Shown here: piece after piece, positions 1 to 11,677 of the stretch | How positions within the stretch are numbered: position 1 is the first letter of the stretch | Layout: each line of letters begins with the position of its first letter | From: Oikopleura dioica | Taxonomy: Eukaryota > Chordata > Appendicularia > Copelata > Oikopleuridae | DNA: 64,000 nucleotides | NCBI GenBank assembly: GCA_907165135.1 | Contig: OU015569.1 | Span: 9,982,501-10,046,500, forward strand | Direction: 5' to 3' | The notes under the pieces: generated by a model | Database searches by the model: none | Seen by the model: only the letters and a program-made list of their open reading frames with translations | Told to the model about the DNA's origin: nothing | Translations under genes and position numbers: made by a program

Positions 1-25
1 CGCGCGCAGAGGTTGTTATTTTTAG

Positions 26-3000
26 CTCTCTGAGCTACCGCAAGTCCACTCCACGGGGTCAACCAAGTTTAATCACAATTCAACCCAGAAAGGTGAAGGA
101 GGAGCGGGAGGCCCGACCTTGGGTCGCTGCCCGCCAACGACAGGTAATCCCAACAACTCATTCTTCCTCTTTTGAGGGTGTGCACGCACAATGCAGCTGC
201 GTGGTTCACCACTCTCGCGTTAATCGTCGCCCTAGAAGTGTGTATTCTCGATCGAGACGATTCCCTCGACAGTAGGGGCTTCTGTTTCCTTAATTTTGGC
301 TTCTAAGCGCTCAGCCCACGCCGCTCTCACATCTATCGCGAATAAGAGGCACGATTAAACGCGAGCGTGGGCGCATTTTGACCGATTCGTTATCCGACTG
401 TCGGACAATCGGCTTTATACTTTGTTGCAAATCGATTTGGCTCGCGAGTTTGGTGCCACCCGTCTTACTTTCAATCGAGCAAAGCTAAAATTTTCGAAAA
501 TTTGAGAAACTTATGTTCTATCGCCTAACGAGCAATAACGTGAGTTATTCGCGCTTCTTTTGAATTCTAGCACTAGAAACGTCTTCGAGCAAACGAAAAA
601 TTCATTTTCTGAAATCCCCAATTTAGACCGGTGCGGGAATCGCCGGCGACCAGTTCAAAAGAAACGTACGAGCCGTCCTCAACAAACTTACGCCAGAAAA
701 CTTTCAGAAATTAATCAAGGAACTCTCCAATTATAATTTCTGGTAATTATCTTCATCTAATTGTTTGTAAACGAAATCATTCCAATCAACTCATTTTTCA
801 GTACTCCTAATCAGCTAAATGAAGTTGTGACGTTGATATTTGAGAAAGCGGTCGACGAATCAAAGGTATGAATGCGCCATCAATCCTGTCGATTCACAGT
901 TAATTTGTAGTACTGTCGTCTTTATGCACTTCTTTGTGTTCGTCTAAACTCGGAGCTTCCGAATTTCGAAGAGAAGGGATGTGTGTTTACGACCTTCCAG
1001 AAACTCTTACTTACGAAGTTGCAAAGAGAATTCGACCGCCGCCGTCACGGAAATGTCGACCCCGGGAGTCGAGAAAAACGTCAACTTCTTGGGCTAAGTG
1101 CATTTATTGGAGAACTTTACCAGCTGAGACTGATCAGAGAGATTACTGTACACGAGTGTCTGAAGGTAGGATCAAGTCAATAACATTGTGTGTTGATTTC
1201 GTTAGATTTTGATAAAAATATCGCATCGTTTAGGACCTACTCCGGAAAGAAGACGCAGAGGCACTAGAATGCCTTGTCGCGATTATGGAGACATCGGGAG
1301 AGCAACTCGACCACGATCAAGCAAAGAACCTTATGAATCAGTACTTCAAACGCATTCAGAAATTTTCGAATGCAGATCAACTTCCGTCACGCGTACGTTT
1401 CCGTCTCCTCGATCTTATAGACCTTCGCTCTCGAGATTGGCGACATCGCCGACAAGTAGCAGGACCACGGCCCGTTTCCGAGATACGGGCTGAATATGGC
1501 ACCAAGTAATAATCGGATATATATTTATATTGAAACTGTCCCTATTTTCTGTCATTGATTGATAATAATGTGTATTCCAGTCTTGATCCAACGAAGATCT
1601 CCGCTCCTGTTGTACCAGTTGGACAATCGAGGATTCTCCGAGACTCAGAACTTGCAAAGCGTCGACCAGATCGCACGAATGAGTTCTTCCTGCGACCTTC
1701 GGCAACTAAGAAGAATGAGCCCGAGCAAGAACCGCCTTCTACCAGATCAAGCTTCAGCGATCATTCTAATGGCATTTCCAATGGCACCCCTTCTTCTCCA
1801 GTCAAGCCCACTCGCTATCTACCGCCACGCCGAGCTGCCGATAGTTACTCTGAAAAACCAAAGCCTGCGCCTGTCCCAGAAAAGAAAAGCTTTGTCCCTG
1901 CATTCATAAAAGTAAAGCATCTTAAAAAACAGAGCTTTAATCGTTGTTCTTCAGTCTAACAATGCCAACCAGATGAATGATCGAACATCGTCATCGCTTA
2001 AATATCAACCGAAACCTCACTTTTCCTCCCGATCAGGTCTTCCTGGTCAAGGCCTCAACGCTCCCTCTCCACTCGACAAGGTTAACAATGCTAGAAGTCT
2101 TCACCTCAAGCGCAATATCGATCGAAGAAACTCCCCTGGTAGAACTTCGAATTCTAGTCCAGGTATGCAGCTTTTAAAAATCGATCTCAATTGCCATGCT
2201 CGTCTAAATTAAATTTACAGCAAGAGGAAGTCCTAATCAGTCCCCGATTCGCAATGGACACTACTCACCAATTCGCAACTCTCCAAACCATGCTTCACCA
2301 ATATCGCCACTCGTTGACGAGTCCATGAAAGCAGAGAACAAGCCTCTTACGGTGCTAGAAATACTGGAGCTTTCCAAACAAATGTCTTACCGCTATGTTA
2401 CGAAGTCTGACGAAAGCATTCTCGCCGACTTCCCACCGTGTCCAGACATCACGGAGAGCACACTGGTCGATATCAATCTTTTCCTGTTAGAACGTGCCGT
2501 CGACGATAAAGAAAACTCAGAAAAGTGGACTAAAGTAATAAAAACTTGGAACAACAGCGAGGAAATCGTCAGTAAAGCCTTCAAGAAATGGATTCAGAGG
2601 CATTCATCAGACAAGAATAATGATTCTGTCAAAGTTATAAGCGAGCTTATTCTTTGCGGATTTCTTGAGCCTATAAAAATCGTCGAGTTTTTCGCAGACG
2701 GCAAGTTCTACCCTCTATTCTTCCTGATCATGAAAGAAATCTTCGACTCGACGGGGAAAATTACTTTTCTGCAGCGCAAATTTGGTAAAAACTAAACAAC
2801 CCATACTGAATCTAATACTTGTTTTCGTAGCTGAGCTAGATTTTCTTGGACTGCTGGAGAAAAGAGATAGAACCGAGCTGCGTACTATTCTCGCAGAATA
2901 CAAGTTGCTCTTTCTCAGACCGAAGTTTTCCGACGAGCAATTCTTATTTACAGAAAGAGGTAGATCATGATTTCTTTTTGTCAGGTTTTTATTCGCCTAG

Positions 3001-3640
3001 GTCTTGAGCCGTCAGATTATTACCGAGCGATGAAATCTCGTGGAGATCATGGAGCTACCGCCGGCGCCGTCATCAATCTCGTTTGGGAAAAGCAGCTCGA
3101 CTTTGCGAAAGTGAAACCGGTAAACCCACTTTCCAAGAATATCGATAAACATATTTTCAAAAAGCTTCTGGTGAAACTTCTTCGGACAAAGCCGAAAATC
3201 CAATGTGCCACATTAAAAGCCGTTGTTCTTGCGCACAACGAGCGTGGTATGCAGAAGGTAAGCCCATTCGATGTTGCTAATCGCTCAAAGATATATAAGG
3301 ATCACCTCTTGAAACAGTTCATTCTTCTTTACGATGAAGATATTGTAGAAGAAGATGGATTCCTTCTTTGGGAAAAAGACATCCACGACCAAACTCCCGG
3401 CAGACAGAAAGGGCTCGAACAGGTTAACCACTGCCTAAAATGCGATCGTTTGGTAACAAATCAATTTAGGTGTCCCGCTGGCTTCAATGGCTCAAAGAGG
3501 CGGACGTTGAATCCGACGACGAGATCTCTAGCAAATCTGGCGAAAATAACTCGCCTCAAAGCAATTGCCCACAAAATGCCGAAAACGAGATTATCCATGC
3601 CGTAAAGAATGGCGCCCTTGAACTAACGAACTCAGCATAA
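26..3640 (+). CDS. eIF4G2: eIF4G2/DAP5 (NAT1) translation factor, 5' partial
   Basis: This is a scaffold for cap-independent translation initiation that binds eIF4A and eIF3 but lacks the eIF4E-binding region of eIF4G. Exons in frame: 26-143, 627-742, 802-865, 911-1165, 1234-1505, 1581-1911, 1955-2162, 2221-2784, 2831-2952, 2985-3257, 3300-3422, 3470-3640; stop TAA at 3638-3640. The MIF4G domain is seen in RAVLNKLTPENFQKL and LLCVRLNSELPNF, followed by a Ser/Pro-rich linker, an MA3-like middle and a C-terminal W2 domain (YDEDIVEEDGFLLWEKD, VSRWLQWLKEADVESDDE). Intron 2953-2984 is only 32 nt and begins with GA; all other introns are GT-AG. The true start lies left of the window; human DAP5 starts at GUG, which cannot be checked here. 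The 483-nt intron 144-626 is long for this locus. Confidence 0.93.
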
Positions 3641-5728
3641 GAGTTCAGCCTCATTCGTTTACTTCTTATAAGTCAATTATTTTTTCAATTATGAAGCATA
3701 AAGTATATTTAAACCGAATCCCAATTGCCCTTCATCATTTATGCTCCAATTACGAGTTTTTATGCGTTACACTCTCAATTTCATAATTCTTCATTTGCAA
3801 TATAACTTTATTATACTGCAGCCCCTGTATGATTCCGCTATTAAAATGACGTTCCCCACTAACTGTACGTAGTTCGAACCCTCGAAGAATTCACTAAGTT
3901 CTTTCGGTGGTTCTCCGAGCGTCAAATTCAACCCGAACCCCTATTTGAGCTCTTCGTCTAGGCGAACGGCGCGTCTAGGAAATATGTAGTCCAAGACTTG
4001 AATCAAGTAGCAGTTTTTACCAAGCCCTGTGCCATTATTTCTTTCGCAACATGTTTCTACTTCGATGTTGAGTGCGGCTGCTGGCCACTTCTGAATCAAC
4101 TTCTTTTCAATAAACAAGTCAAACTTCTATATTCTATCAAATGTGACTTGAGACTCTGCTTGAGCAACAAGTCTCATCCTCGCAGGAAAGAGTTTAATGT
4201 ATAACAAATCGCATTTCGTCACCTACTTAGGAACTTTTTTTATACAACTTTAATTATGGAACATGGGGTAAGGCAAATTAATGATGATAAATAATGCATG
4301 TTCATATAAACGCCGTGCGTGTTAAAACTCTGCTCGAACATTGAGATAAGCAACATTTTCACTCATTAAAAAGCAAAAATTGAATGATTATATCTAACAC
4401 CAGAGCAATCAATTTGGAAATTAATTAGAGATAGTGATAAATGAAGATTTGTAAGCGTCGACCACTCTTTCAGCGCGTTCGAAAAATAAAGATTATGTCT
4501 ACTACCTGAGATCACTAAAAGGGTTTTCAGAGAGGAATCATTCCTTGTCTTGAAGTAGCTTGGAAAGTACACTTATCTGAAAGTGATTTGACAGCGGTCA
4601 AAATCTTAAAAAGCTAGATAAAGCCTTAATTTATGTTAATTTTGTCAATTCATTGAAATATTTGCAATCAATTGAGAGCAGAAACAACACAAACCCTCCG
4701 AAAGGCTGCTGTCCTACTGTCGCTAGTAGAGAAACGCTTCATGGAAGAAATCAGAGAAGAACCATCTCAACTGTTATGGCTCCAGAAAGTCTGAATCGCG
4801 AGATATAAAACAAGATAAACGCAATGAATTAATTAATAATAACTACGTTTTACATCAAGAATTGTCTAGAGCCGAGGAAGGTTAACTACTCGAGAGCAGG
4901 AAAGGGTATCAACTAAGTCCAAATATCATATCTTTGAGCATAAGTCGTGCTACTTCCCGTGGTATGGGATAATCAATAATTGATTCTGTCGTATAATTTA
5001 TATGGTTATCAAGTTATATTCAAGTGTATAGCTCTTTTTTTTGAGGGAAGGTGCATAGAAAAGACAATTTTCTCTGTTGTTGGTAATTAGGATGGTACTG
5101 ATGGGAAAATTTATAGGACATGTCACCTAGGCATAAACACGACAATTGTTAAGCGCATTATGTTTAATTTATTCTAATCAAATGCGGACGCTGATGTAAT
5201 TATTGGAAGAAAAGATGGAAGCCGAATAGTCTGTTTTCGAACCTTCTTAAGGTCGGACCCGACTGAAGAGAAAAAATGAATAAGTGTTTTAACGATAAAA
5301 TTAAACTATGTTGTTGCTTCGGCAAAGACGCCGATCATGTAGAGCGGATGGAATTCGTTGGAACTGTCGGACGAAACATATCAGGCACAGCCTCACATCC
5401 AATATTTTTTCGTTCCATTAATGAAATAATTGGTAAATCATATACGCATAAAGTAATGCTCAACTATGATTTTCCATATGCCGAATGACAGGTTCCCGTC
5501 TGCTTATTGACAAATTTACTCGTAGAAAATTTCTTGGAGCGCAGATGATAGAGTTTCTGTGAAGTAACGTTTGAGAAAAAGAGTTTTTGAAGGTATCTGA
5601 GAATGACAACCAAATGTCCATATAGTTGACGTTTTTATAGCTTCTTCCAATTATGACTTCTTGAATCTAAGGCGTATTTTCTGAGTGGCACTTTCGGGAA
5701 TATATTTTAGCACTTTTTCGAACAATAA
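3641..5728. other. AT-rich intergenic stretch
   Basis: About 2.1 kb between the end of the DAP5 gene and the GPCR start. Only short ORFs are seen, including one of 70 codons at 5276-5488, with no recognisable domain and no splice structure that extends them. I see no gene, tRNA or repeat here. The right part presumably contains the promoter of the GPCR gene. Confidence 0.6.
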
Positions 5729-7420
5729 ATGGACAAAGACACCCCGGGCTTAGATAATGATTCGATCAACTATCTCCTGCTACACCTTCAAGAAATCACC
5801 GCATTCTCCGAAGACTACACATTTACCGACGATCTAGTGGTGGCTTACATTTTTATTGGATTTATTATTATTGGCCTACCAGCTAATTTGATAGAGAAAG
5901 GATTCAGACCACTTGATAAAACCCTGTAGTGTTGTTACAGCGAAAACTATCAGAACAAATCCTTAAAAAGTTCTTATTGTTATAGGAATGGACAGTCAAT
6001 TACGAACCAAAAGCTCGCTCTTGTATGGAAAGTGTTGAATATTTTCAAAAACAGTTTTTTCGATTGAATTGTGACTTTGAATTTATTCACTCTCATCCGA
6101 GGATTTTAGTAAAATAAGCCGAAAAAAGCCTAAGACAAATTAGGTGTTCATATTCAACGCGAAAAGCATTTAATTTGGCAATAGCTGATTTTATGTTGCT
6201 GTTATTTCTTCCTATGAATATTCACAAGTAATTGCTTTTGGCTTATCTAAGATAAATTGATGAATTATAGGAACTTGAAAAAAGAATGGGTCTTTGGAAA
6301 ATTAGCATGCTCTATCAATAACTCCGTAAAATTTGTCAATATGTTCGTCTCTATCTTTATGTTGATGCTAATGGCCGTCGATAGGTATTTGGCAGTCATA
6401 AGGAACAGTATGTTGCTATGGGATTTATATTTTGCCTTTTCTAGCTTTCCCCTTCTTATCCTATTTCTGATGTATAAAATCCCTTTTGAGCACCGTCTAT
6501 CAAAATATCGTAACAATCCCTTGGTAATCGGAATAACTTGTCTACTTGTTTGGTTGTTTGGGTTCTTAGCTGCTTATCCCAACTTTATCAGAAGTGAATT
6601 CCTTTACGAGAATGGACAGGCTATAGGGTCAACGATGCTTAAATAAATCTCGTTAAGAGTAGTGCTGATTCAATCATCAAAACCCTTCGAAAGGCCGAGT
6701 GCGGCATCAATTGGTGGGGCAAGAACAGGACGTTGAAAGAAGAGGCAGCCAAGTGCGGCCCTGATGCGAATATTAATGGCTCTAATGTTATGACAGGTTG
6801 GCGATGTCGCTGCGGTATGACGCCTGAAGAACGAACAGTAAGTACGCAGATTAGCAATGCGTACATTTCACTTTCAGTACAATATGCATTTATTTGGTTG
6901 GACATTTATCCTGCCACTGACTTGTATTGTTTTTTCTTACTCGAACATAGGTTATGTTATCTGGAAATCGTCAGAGCGGACGAGAAGTTTTAGGTGCGCT
7001 TCACGACACTTGACAAAACAGATAACCATTTGTAGTATGACGAGAGCAGATTCAAGGCGCTCGGCAAACACGCGCACGAAACGTTTGATGATTCTTATTG
7101 TCACTCTTATTGTTGTATATATTGTTTGCTGGACACCTTATCATTTATTTCATTTATTAGGTAAATTTGGAATTGCGATTAATAAAGAATAGACCGATTT
7201 TCAGTTTATTGTGGAGTCAAGCTTGACCACAATCCCTGTTCAATATTTGAGCATGTTTATAACACGTGAGTCGGAGTTATATCATTTTATTCGTTTTACT
7301 TTCACTAGTCTTATCTGGTCGAATTCTGCTGTGAATCCGATTTTATATTCCTTTCTTGGGCACGGATTTAAACAAAAACTCTATGAAGTTTGGAAGAAAA
7401 TAAAGGTAATGGCCGCTTAA
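5729..7420 (+). CDS. class A (rhodopsin-type) GPCR, peptide-receptor-like
   Basis: A seven-TM receptor, probably for a neuropeptide; the ligand is unknown. TM1 (FIGFIIIGLPANL) is in the first exon from ATG 5729. TM2 (FNLAIADFMLLLFLP) is in exon 6144-6227, TM3 with the DRY motif (MAVDRYLA) in 6271-6394, TM4 in 6491-6627, a Cys-rich second extracellular loop in 6663-6837, TM5 (WTFILPLTCIVFSYS) in 6878-6993, TM6 with CWTPY in 7036-7160, and TM7 with NPILYSF in 7205-7420. These are joined by 35-96 nt GT-AG introns. Two places are unresolved. The link from TM1 to the TM2 exon lacks about a dozen residues of intracellular loop 1, so a small exon may sit in 5930-6143. The TM6-TM7 junction (7160/7205) does not keep frame with a GT donor. 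Either unusual splice sites or decay could explain this. Confidence 0.8.
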
Positions 7421-8558
7421 TAATCAGAAGCTTAATTCATTCTTAGCGTAGCTGGCTGTGCATACGACTCGTATCGATGAGGGAACACCGCACAAACTAT
7501 TTTGGAGAGAATGAACACTTGGTATTTACTCCGAGCACAACGTAAATCCACTTTTTAAAACCGCATTCTATATATTCTTATATATTATCAGTGTCCCATC
7601 ATATCACCATATGATTGGAAAGACAAATGTTGTCAGCTTGGGCTACGGAAGATCGTTTCTTAAAATAATATAGTTGGATTATTCTTGGTAACCACCATGA
7701 GCTCATTATCAGCTCAGAAAAAGTCTATTTTGTCCGCTGTAAAAATAACCTTCCGTAGAGCCCACACATAAGCTCCCATACAACTGAACTCACTGCCCTG
7801 CGCGCGTCTCCAGATCACCTTCCCAGCAAGAAAACAGACGGTACAATAATGAAGCAAATTGATAATTCTTCAAAAAGTTAATATCGATTTCATAAATATT
7901 ATACATTTGTTTTTCAATAAAATACATAAAAACGACGATTCATAGCCCGCTGACTTGAAGAGATTGAATCTTGGAGCGCAAAGTCTTCAATATTTTTTCA
8001 ACCAAGAACATTTGATTTGATTTTTTAAAGACGTTTAATTGAGTGTAGGGGGACTAGGTTATACATGCATAATGAAAATGCATAACCAGGTTCTCTCAAG
8101 GAAACCTTTGACAAAAGCACTTTGTATCCTACATTTGTCAGAAAAATCCGCCAATTCTATGTGGACAAAATGTTCGCCAAGAAAGTAGTGGTCAACAAAG
8201 GGACTTGTTGCTGGGGATCACCAATACGGGCAGCGATACTCTTTGGTTTGAGAATATTCAGAATAATTTATTCTACTTTCTTCAGGAAATTATATAATTT
8301 GTCTGCCAGTAAAAATAAACTTCCTACTATAAATCAGAAAGCGCTTCCAAGCGAAAGACACTGAGGAGTTCCTTCACTAGATGGAATGATTTTTGAATTA
8401 AATAGTTGATTTATTAACAGTGAAAACAGATTGAAGACATTTGCAGGAATATTGAACTTTAACGAGGAAATTTGTAAGCATTGAAGATAGTTTGCGTGGT
8501 AGTTTGAATGTAGCCGTGTTGAAGAAAGTACAGACATGTGGAAAGCGTGGAAAACTTG
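7421..8558. other. intergenic region between convergent genes
   Basis: About 1.1 kb between the plus-strand GPCR and the convergent minus-strand four-TM gene, so it should hold both 3' ends. An 80-codon plus-strand ORF at 8122-8364 has no recognisable similarity, no ATG at its start and AT-rich composition; I do not call it a gene. Confidence 0.5.
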
Positions 8559-9417
8559 CTAAAAGGAAGAGATTTTCGTCACTTCCTCGTATTTGGGCGG
8601 GGGATCGTCGATAGGGGCCTGAAATTATGTCATAAAAGACCTGACGTCTTCGCGCTTACAGTGTTTGCTGCTGGAACCGGGTGATCAATGATGGCTACGA
8701 TACGACCGAAACGGACGTATACAAAAGCAGATAGCGAGTTGAACAGGAATAAAAAGGCGGTTCCGAACAAAGTGATTCTCTGGAAATCGCGAGACTTGGA
8801 CCAGTTGACAAGGAGTACGTAGTTGAACTGAAAACGCAAGTTTTCAGTCTATGTTTTCGAAAGTGATCTTACAAAGCTGCCGAGACTGAGAATCGTGCTC
8901 GTCGACAATAGGAAGAGAATGTACGGCGAGAAGGTAGCCATCTGACGGTGCACGTGATATCTCACTAGAAAGGAGTGATTAAAAAATCTTGATTCCTTTA
9001 GGGCAAACCTATCACGGCTGTGATTGTTGAGAGGATGCAAGTGAATATTCTCAGACCGCGATCACGCGCGATAGCGTTCCTGAGAATGAACTGTTGATCT
9101 CAACTTCCAAGCAAACTGTTACCTCTGGCTTATTGTCGAATCCAAGAGAACTGTTGAGTTCGAGGTCACCCACAGAAGCAATGTTGAGCAGATGCCCACG
9201 ACGCACATGAGAAAAGTTATACGCTTGCCGGAAATCAAACGGTAGTCGGCGCGAGTGCTCAGGTGTCGAGTGCGTGTTCCGTGCTGGATGGGCTGCGGAA
9301 AGATCGACGAGGGACCTGAAACAGGAGTTGATGTCTGGTCGTCTTGAATTTGTCACCTTGTGGAATGTTTATCCCCATCGAGTCTGGGAGGCGTATAAAC
9401 CGAATCGCATGAAGCAT
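8559..9417 (-). CDS. four-TM membrane protein with C-terminal PPxY motif
   Basis: A predicted 214-residue membrane protein. Exons (minus order): 9357-9417, 9123-9315, 9009-9079, 8873-8964, 8660-8827, 8559-8618; all five introns are GT-AG and 41-45 nt, and the spliced length is an exact multiple of three. Four hydrophobic segments are clear: FLMCVVGICSTLLLWV, IFTCILSTITAVIV, PYILFLLSTSTILSLGSF and ITLFGTAFLFLFNSLSAFVY. The cytosolic tail ends with DDPPPKYEEV, a PPxY motif of the kind recognised by WW domains of NEDD4/SMURF-family ubiquitin ligases. Topology and tail recall LAPTM-like lysosomal proteins, but I do not recognise a specific family, so the function is unassigned. ATG 9417 was chosen as the first in-frame Met of the terminal exon. 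Confidence 0.82.
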
Positions 9418-11677
9418 TGAATCCGATCAAATCTGAAAGACACGAGTGCAGAGAACGGTTTCAAGTCAATTTGGAAGAAATATTTATTCAGTAATAAGCG
9501 CAGCAAAGCCTACTGGTAGGCGGCGCAAGATATAAGATACGAACTTTATCCCTAACTAATCTCCTTAGTAAAACCACCGGTTTATCGATATTTGTTGTTT
9601 TGCAAAGTAAAGTAAAATAAAATAGAAATTCTAGAGCACAAGATAAAAGTCGAGTAGGCGGTGATAGGATGGACGCCGTGATCTCGGCTCAACAAAGCTG
9701 GTAAGATTTAAAGTAGTGAGAAGGCGACCCGCGAATTTCGGGCCACATAGAGGTCAGTGGTCAACAAGCAGTCATCATCATATTTTAACCGGCAAAGAAT
9801 GATTTGAAATGGAAAAAGATATCGAAACTGGCCCGCGCGCTCATCGAAAGATACGGAGCATCTCCCGAAATTGGACATTTTCAGGAAGTGCTTTGGAAGA
9901 AAGAAACTTATTTTCTTACTGCGCTTTTGGAATTCTATCATCCCTTTTCTCTTAGCGAGGAACGAGCGGGCCAGAGCTTTTCGTGAGGAAAAACAGCAAA
10001 AATACATAAATTTAGGTCATAAATAAAGTAAGAGGATAGCGAACACTTGGCGTGAGTGATTCCCGTGAGCATGATGCTGGGAAAACAAGCACTCCGCCTT
10101 CGTATTATCTAAGGGTAAGGTTCTGAAAATGAATATAATGGGGACTTCTCAAGCATATCGATCGAATTGTCACTCCTTTTTCATCGAATATCGATTTTGA
10201 ACTGTATAGGACTCAGAATGCGCGATCGTGGCAACCTACACGAGCAGTATAATGATTATGATAATGGTAACAAATAAGAGGGATAAATGTGAACTTCTGT
10301 TTATAGGAAATCAAAGCTTGTTTCGTGGAGCAGGCTTTCGATGAGGCTATTCAGATTGGAACGAGAAAGATAGAGAGCTCTCGGCCAACTATTTTTCATT
10401 TAGGAAAACGCATTCAGTTCATTTCTTAGCCGGTAAAAACAAAACACGATATAAATTAAAATATTAGCAAAAAGCGGAGAGTTAAGATGGATTAAGTCAG
10501 GTTACTGTACAAGGAGACTACACGGACGGAAATTAACTTTCTGTTTTTCTAATTCGACACCTATGGACTCCGTATCGAATATCTACTCAAAACGTCCTTT
10601 GGTTTATATATTTTGCGGCGAAAGAAAAATAACAAAACGAGAATAAGTAAAAATTTAATTAAAAAAAGACTACATCACCAATAAATTAATTGAAACCAAT
10701 CAAACCAGTTGATACGAAAGCGTCGTTGTGCGCGTAATATTGAAAACAGTCTAACAGGCACTCGCAGCTAATGTTTTAACCAAGCTAAACAGGGACGAGA
10801 TTCGGGGCCTCATCATTCAATTCACTTCTCGGCTTTCCACTGTTATCTAATCTACTGAAGACTCGCAGCAGAACGTGTCTAGCAAGATCCTCCTGCGGAT
10901 CAATTCATATATCAAATTAAAATCTCATTCTTTTTTCCATCGAACAGCAGTTCCTCGAAGTGGCTATTTCGGTAACTGTACTTCGGGTCCCCCCTAAACA
11001 GCTAAGTTCATTAATTCTACTAAATAGGCTATTTAAAATGGCTAGTTTATCAACGCCATGATAAGTTGAAAAAAGGTAATCAGTATCCTGTTTATGAGAT
11101 AATGCGTAGCTTCTTAGCGGGGACCCACCGTAAAATCAAATCTCGAGCGGGTATGTCCCGAATAGCTTGGTATAAAATATTCATTAATCCTTGGTCGCTA
11201 GAGTCACTAGCATAGGCGTCATTAGCTTGAAACTCCTTTAGAGCATGTAGAAAATGTACAGTAAGCCCAAACCACCCTAATGTTTTTAAATGTTTGGTTT
11301 TAACCCCCAAGCACAGTAAGAAAAGTAAATTAAACGCATATGTGAACAGCCTACGTATTTGTAATCGTGAGAACTTTTTGGGTAGCATCAGAAATATAAT
11401 AATAATAAAAGCACGATGTAGTGCTGACACGTTAAAAAGGAGATACAACTATTTTCCCAAATATACAACTTATAATTATGGTTATTTAGCTTTATATATA
11501 AGGGCCAAACAGTAAACGCAATGGAGAAAGTTTAATTTTCACGGACGGATCGTTTCAGCAATCTCGAGTTGAATCAGGCCAGTCTAACGACTCGAGTTAA
11601 TAAATATTGACAACAATCACTAACTGCATAAACTGCTGAAAACATCTATACTAAATAGCATGAATACTAACGGTAGT
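9418..11677. other. intergenic region, no supported gene
   Basis: About 2.3 kb between the start of the four-TM gene and the 3' end of LARP1, both on the minus strand. A 118-codon minus-strand ORF at 11092-11448 is the longest open frame. It has no ATG at its start, no recognisable domain and no splice partners. Otherwise I see no tRNA and no clear repeat. Confidence 0.5.

Noticed and set aside
11092-11448. 118-codon minus-strand ORF
   Set aside because: No ATG at its start, no splice sites extending it, no recognisable motif; likely chance in AT-rich DNA.
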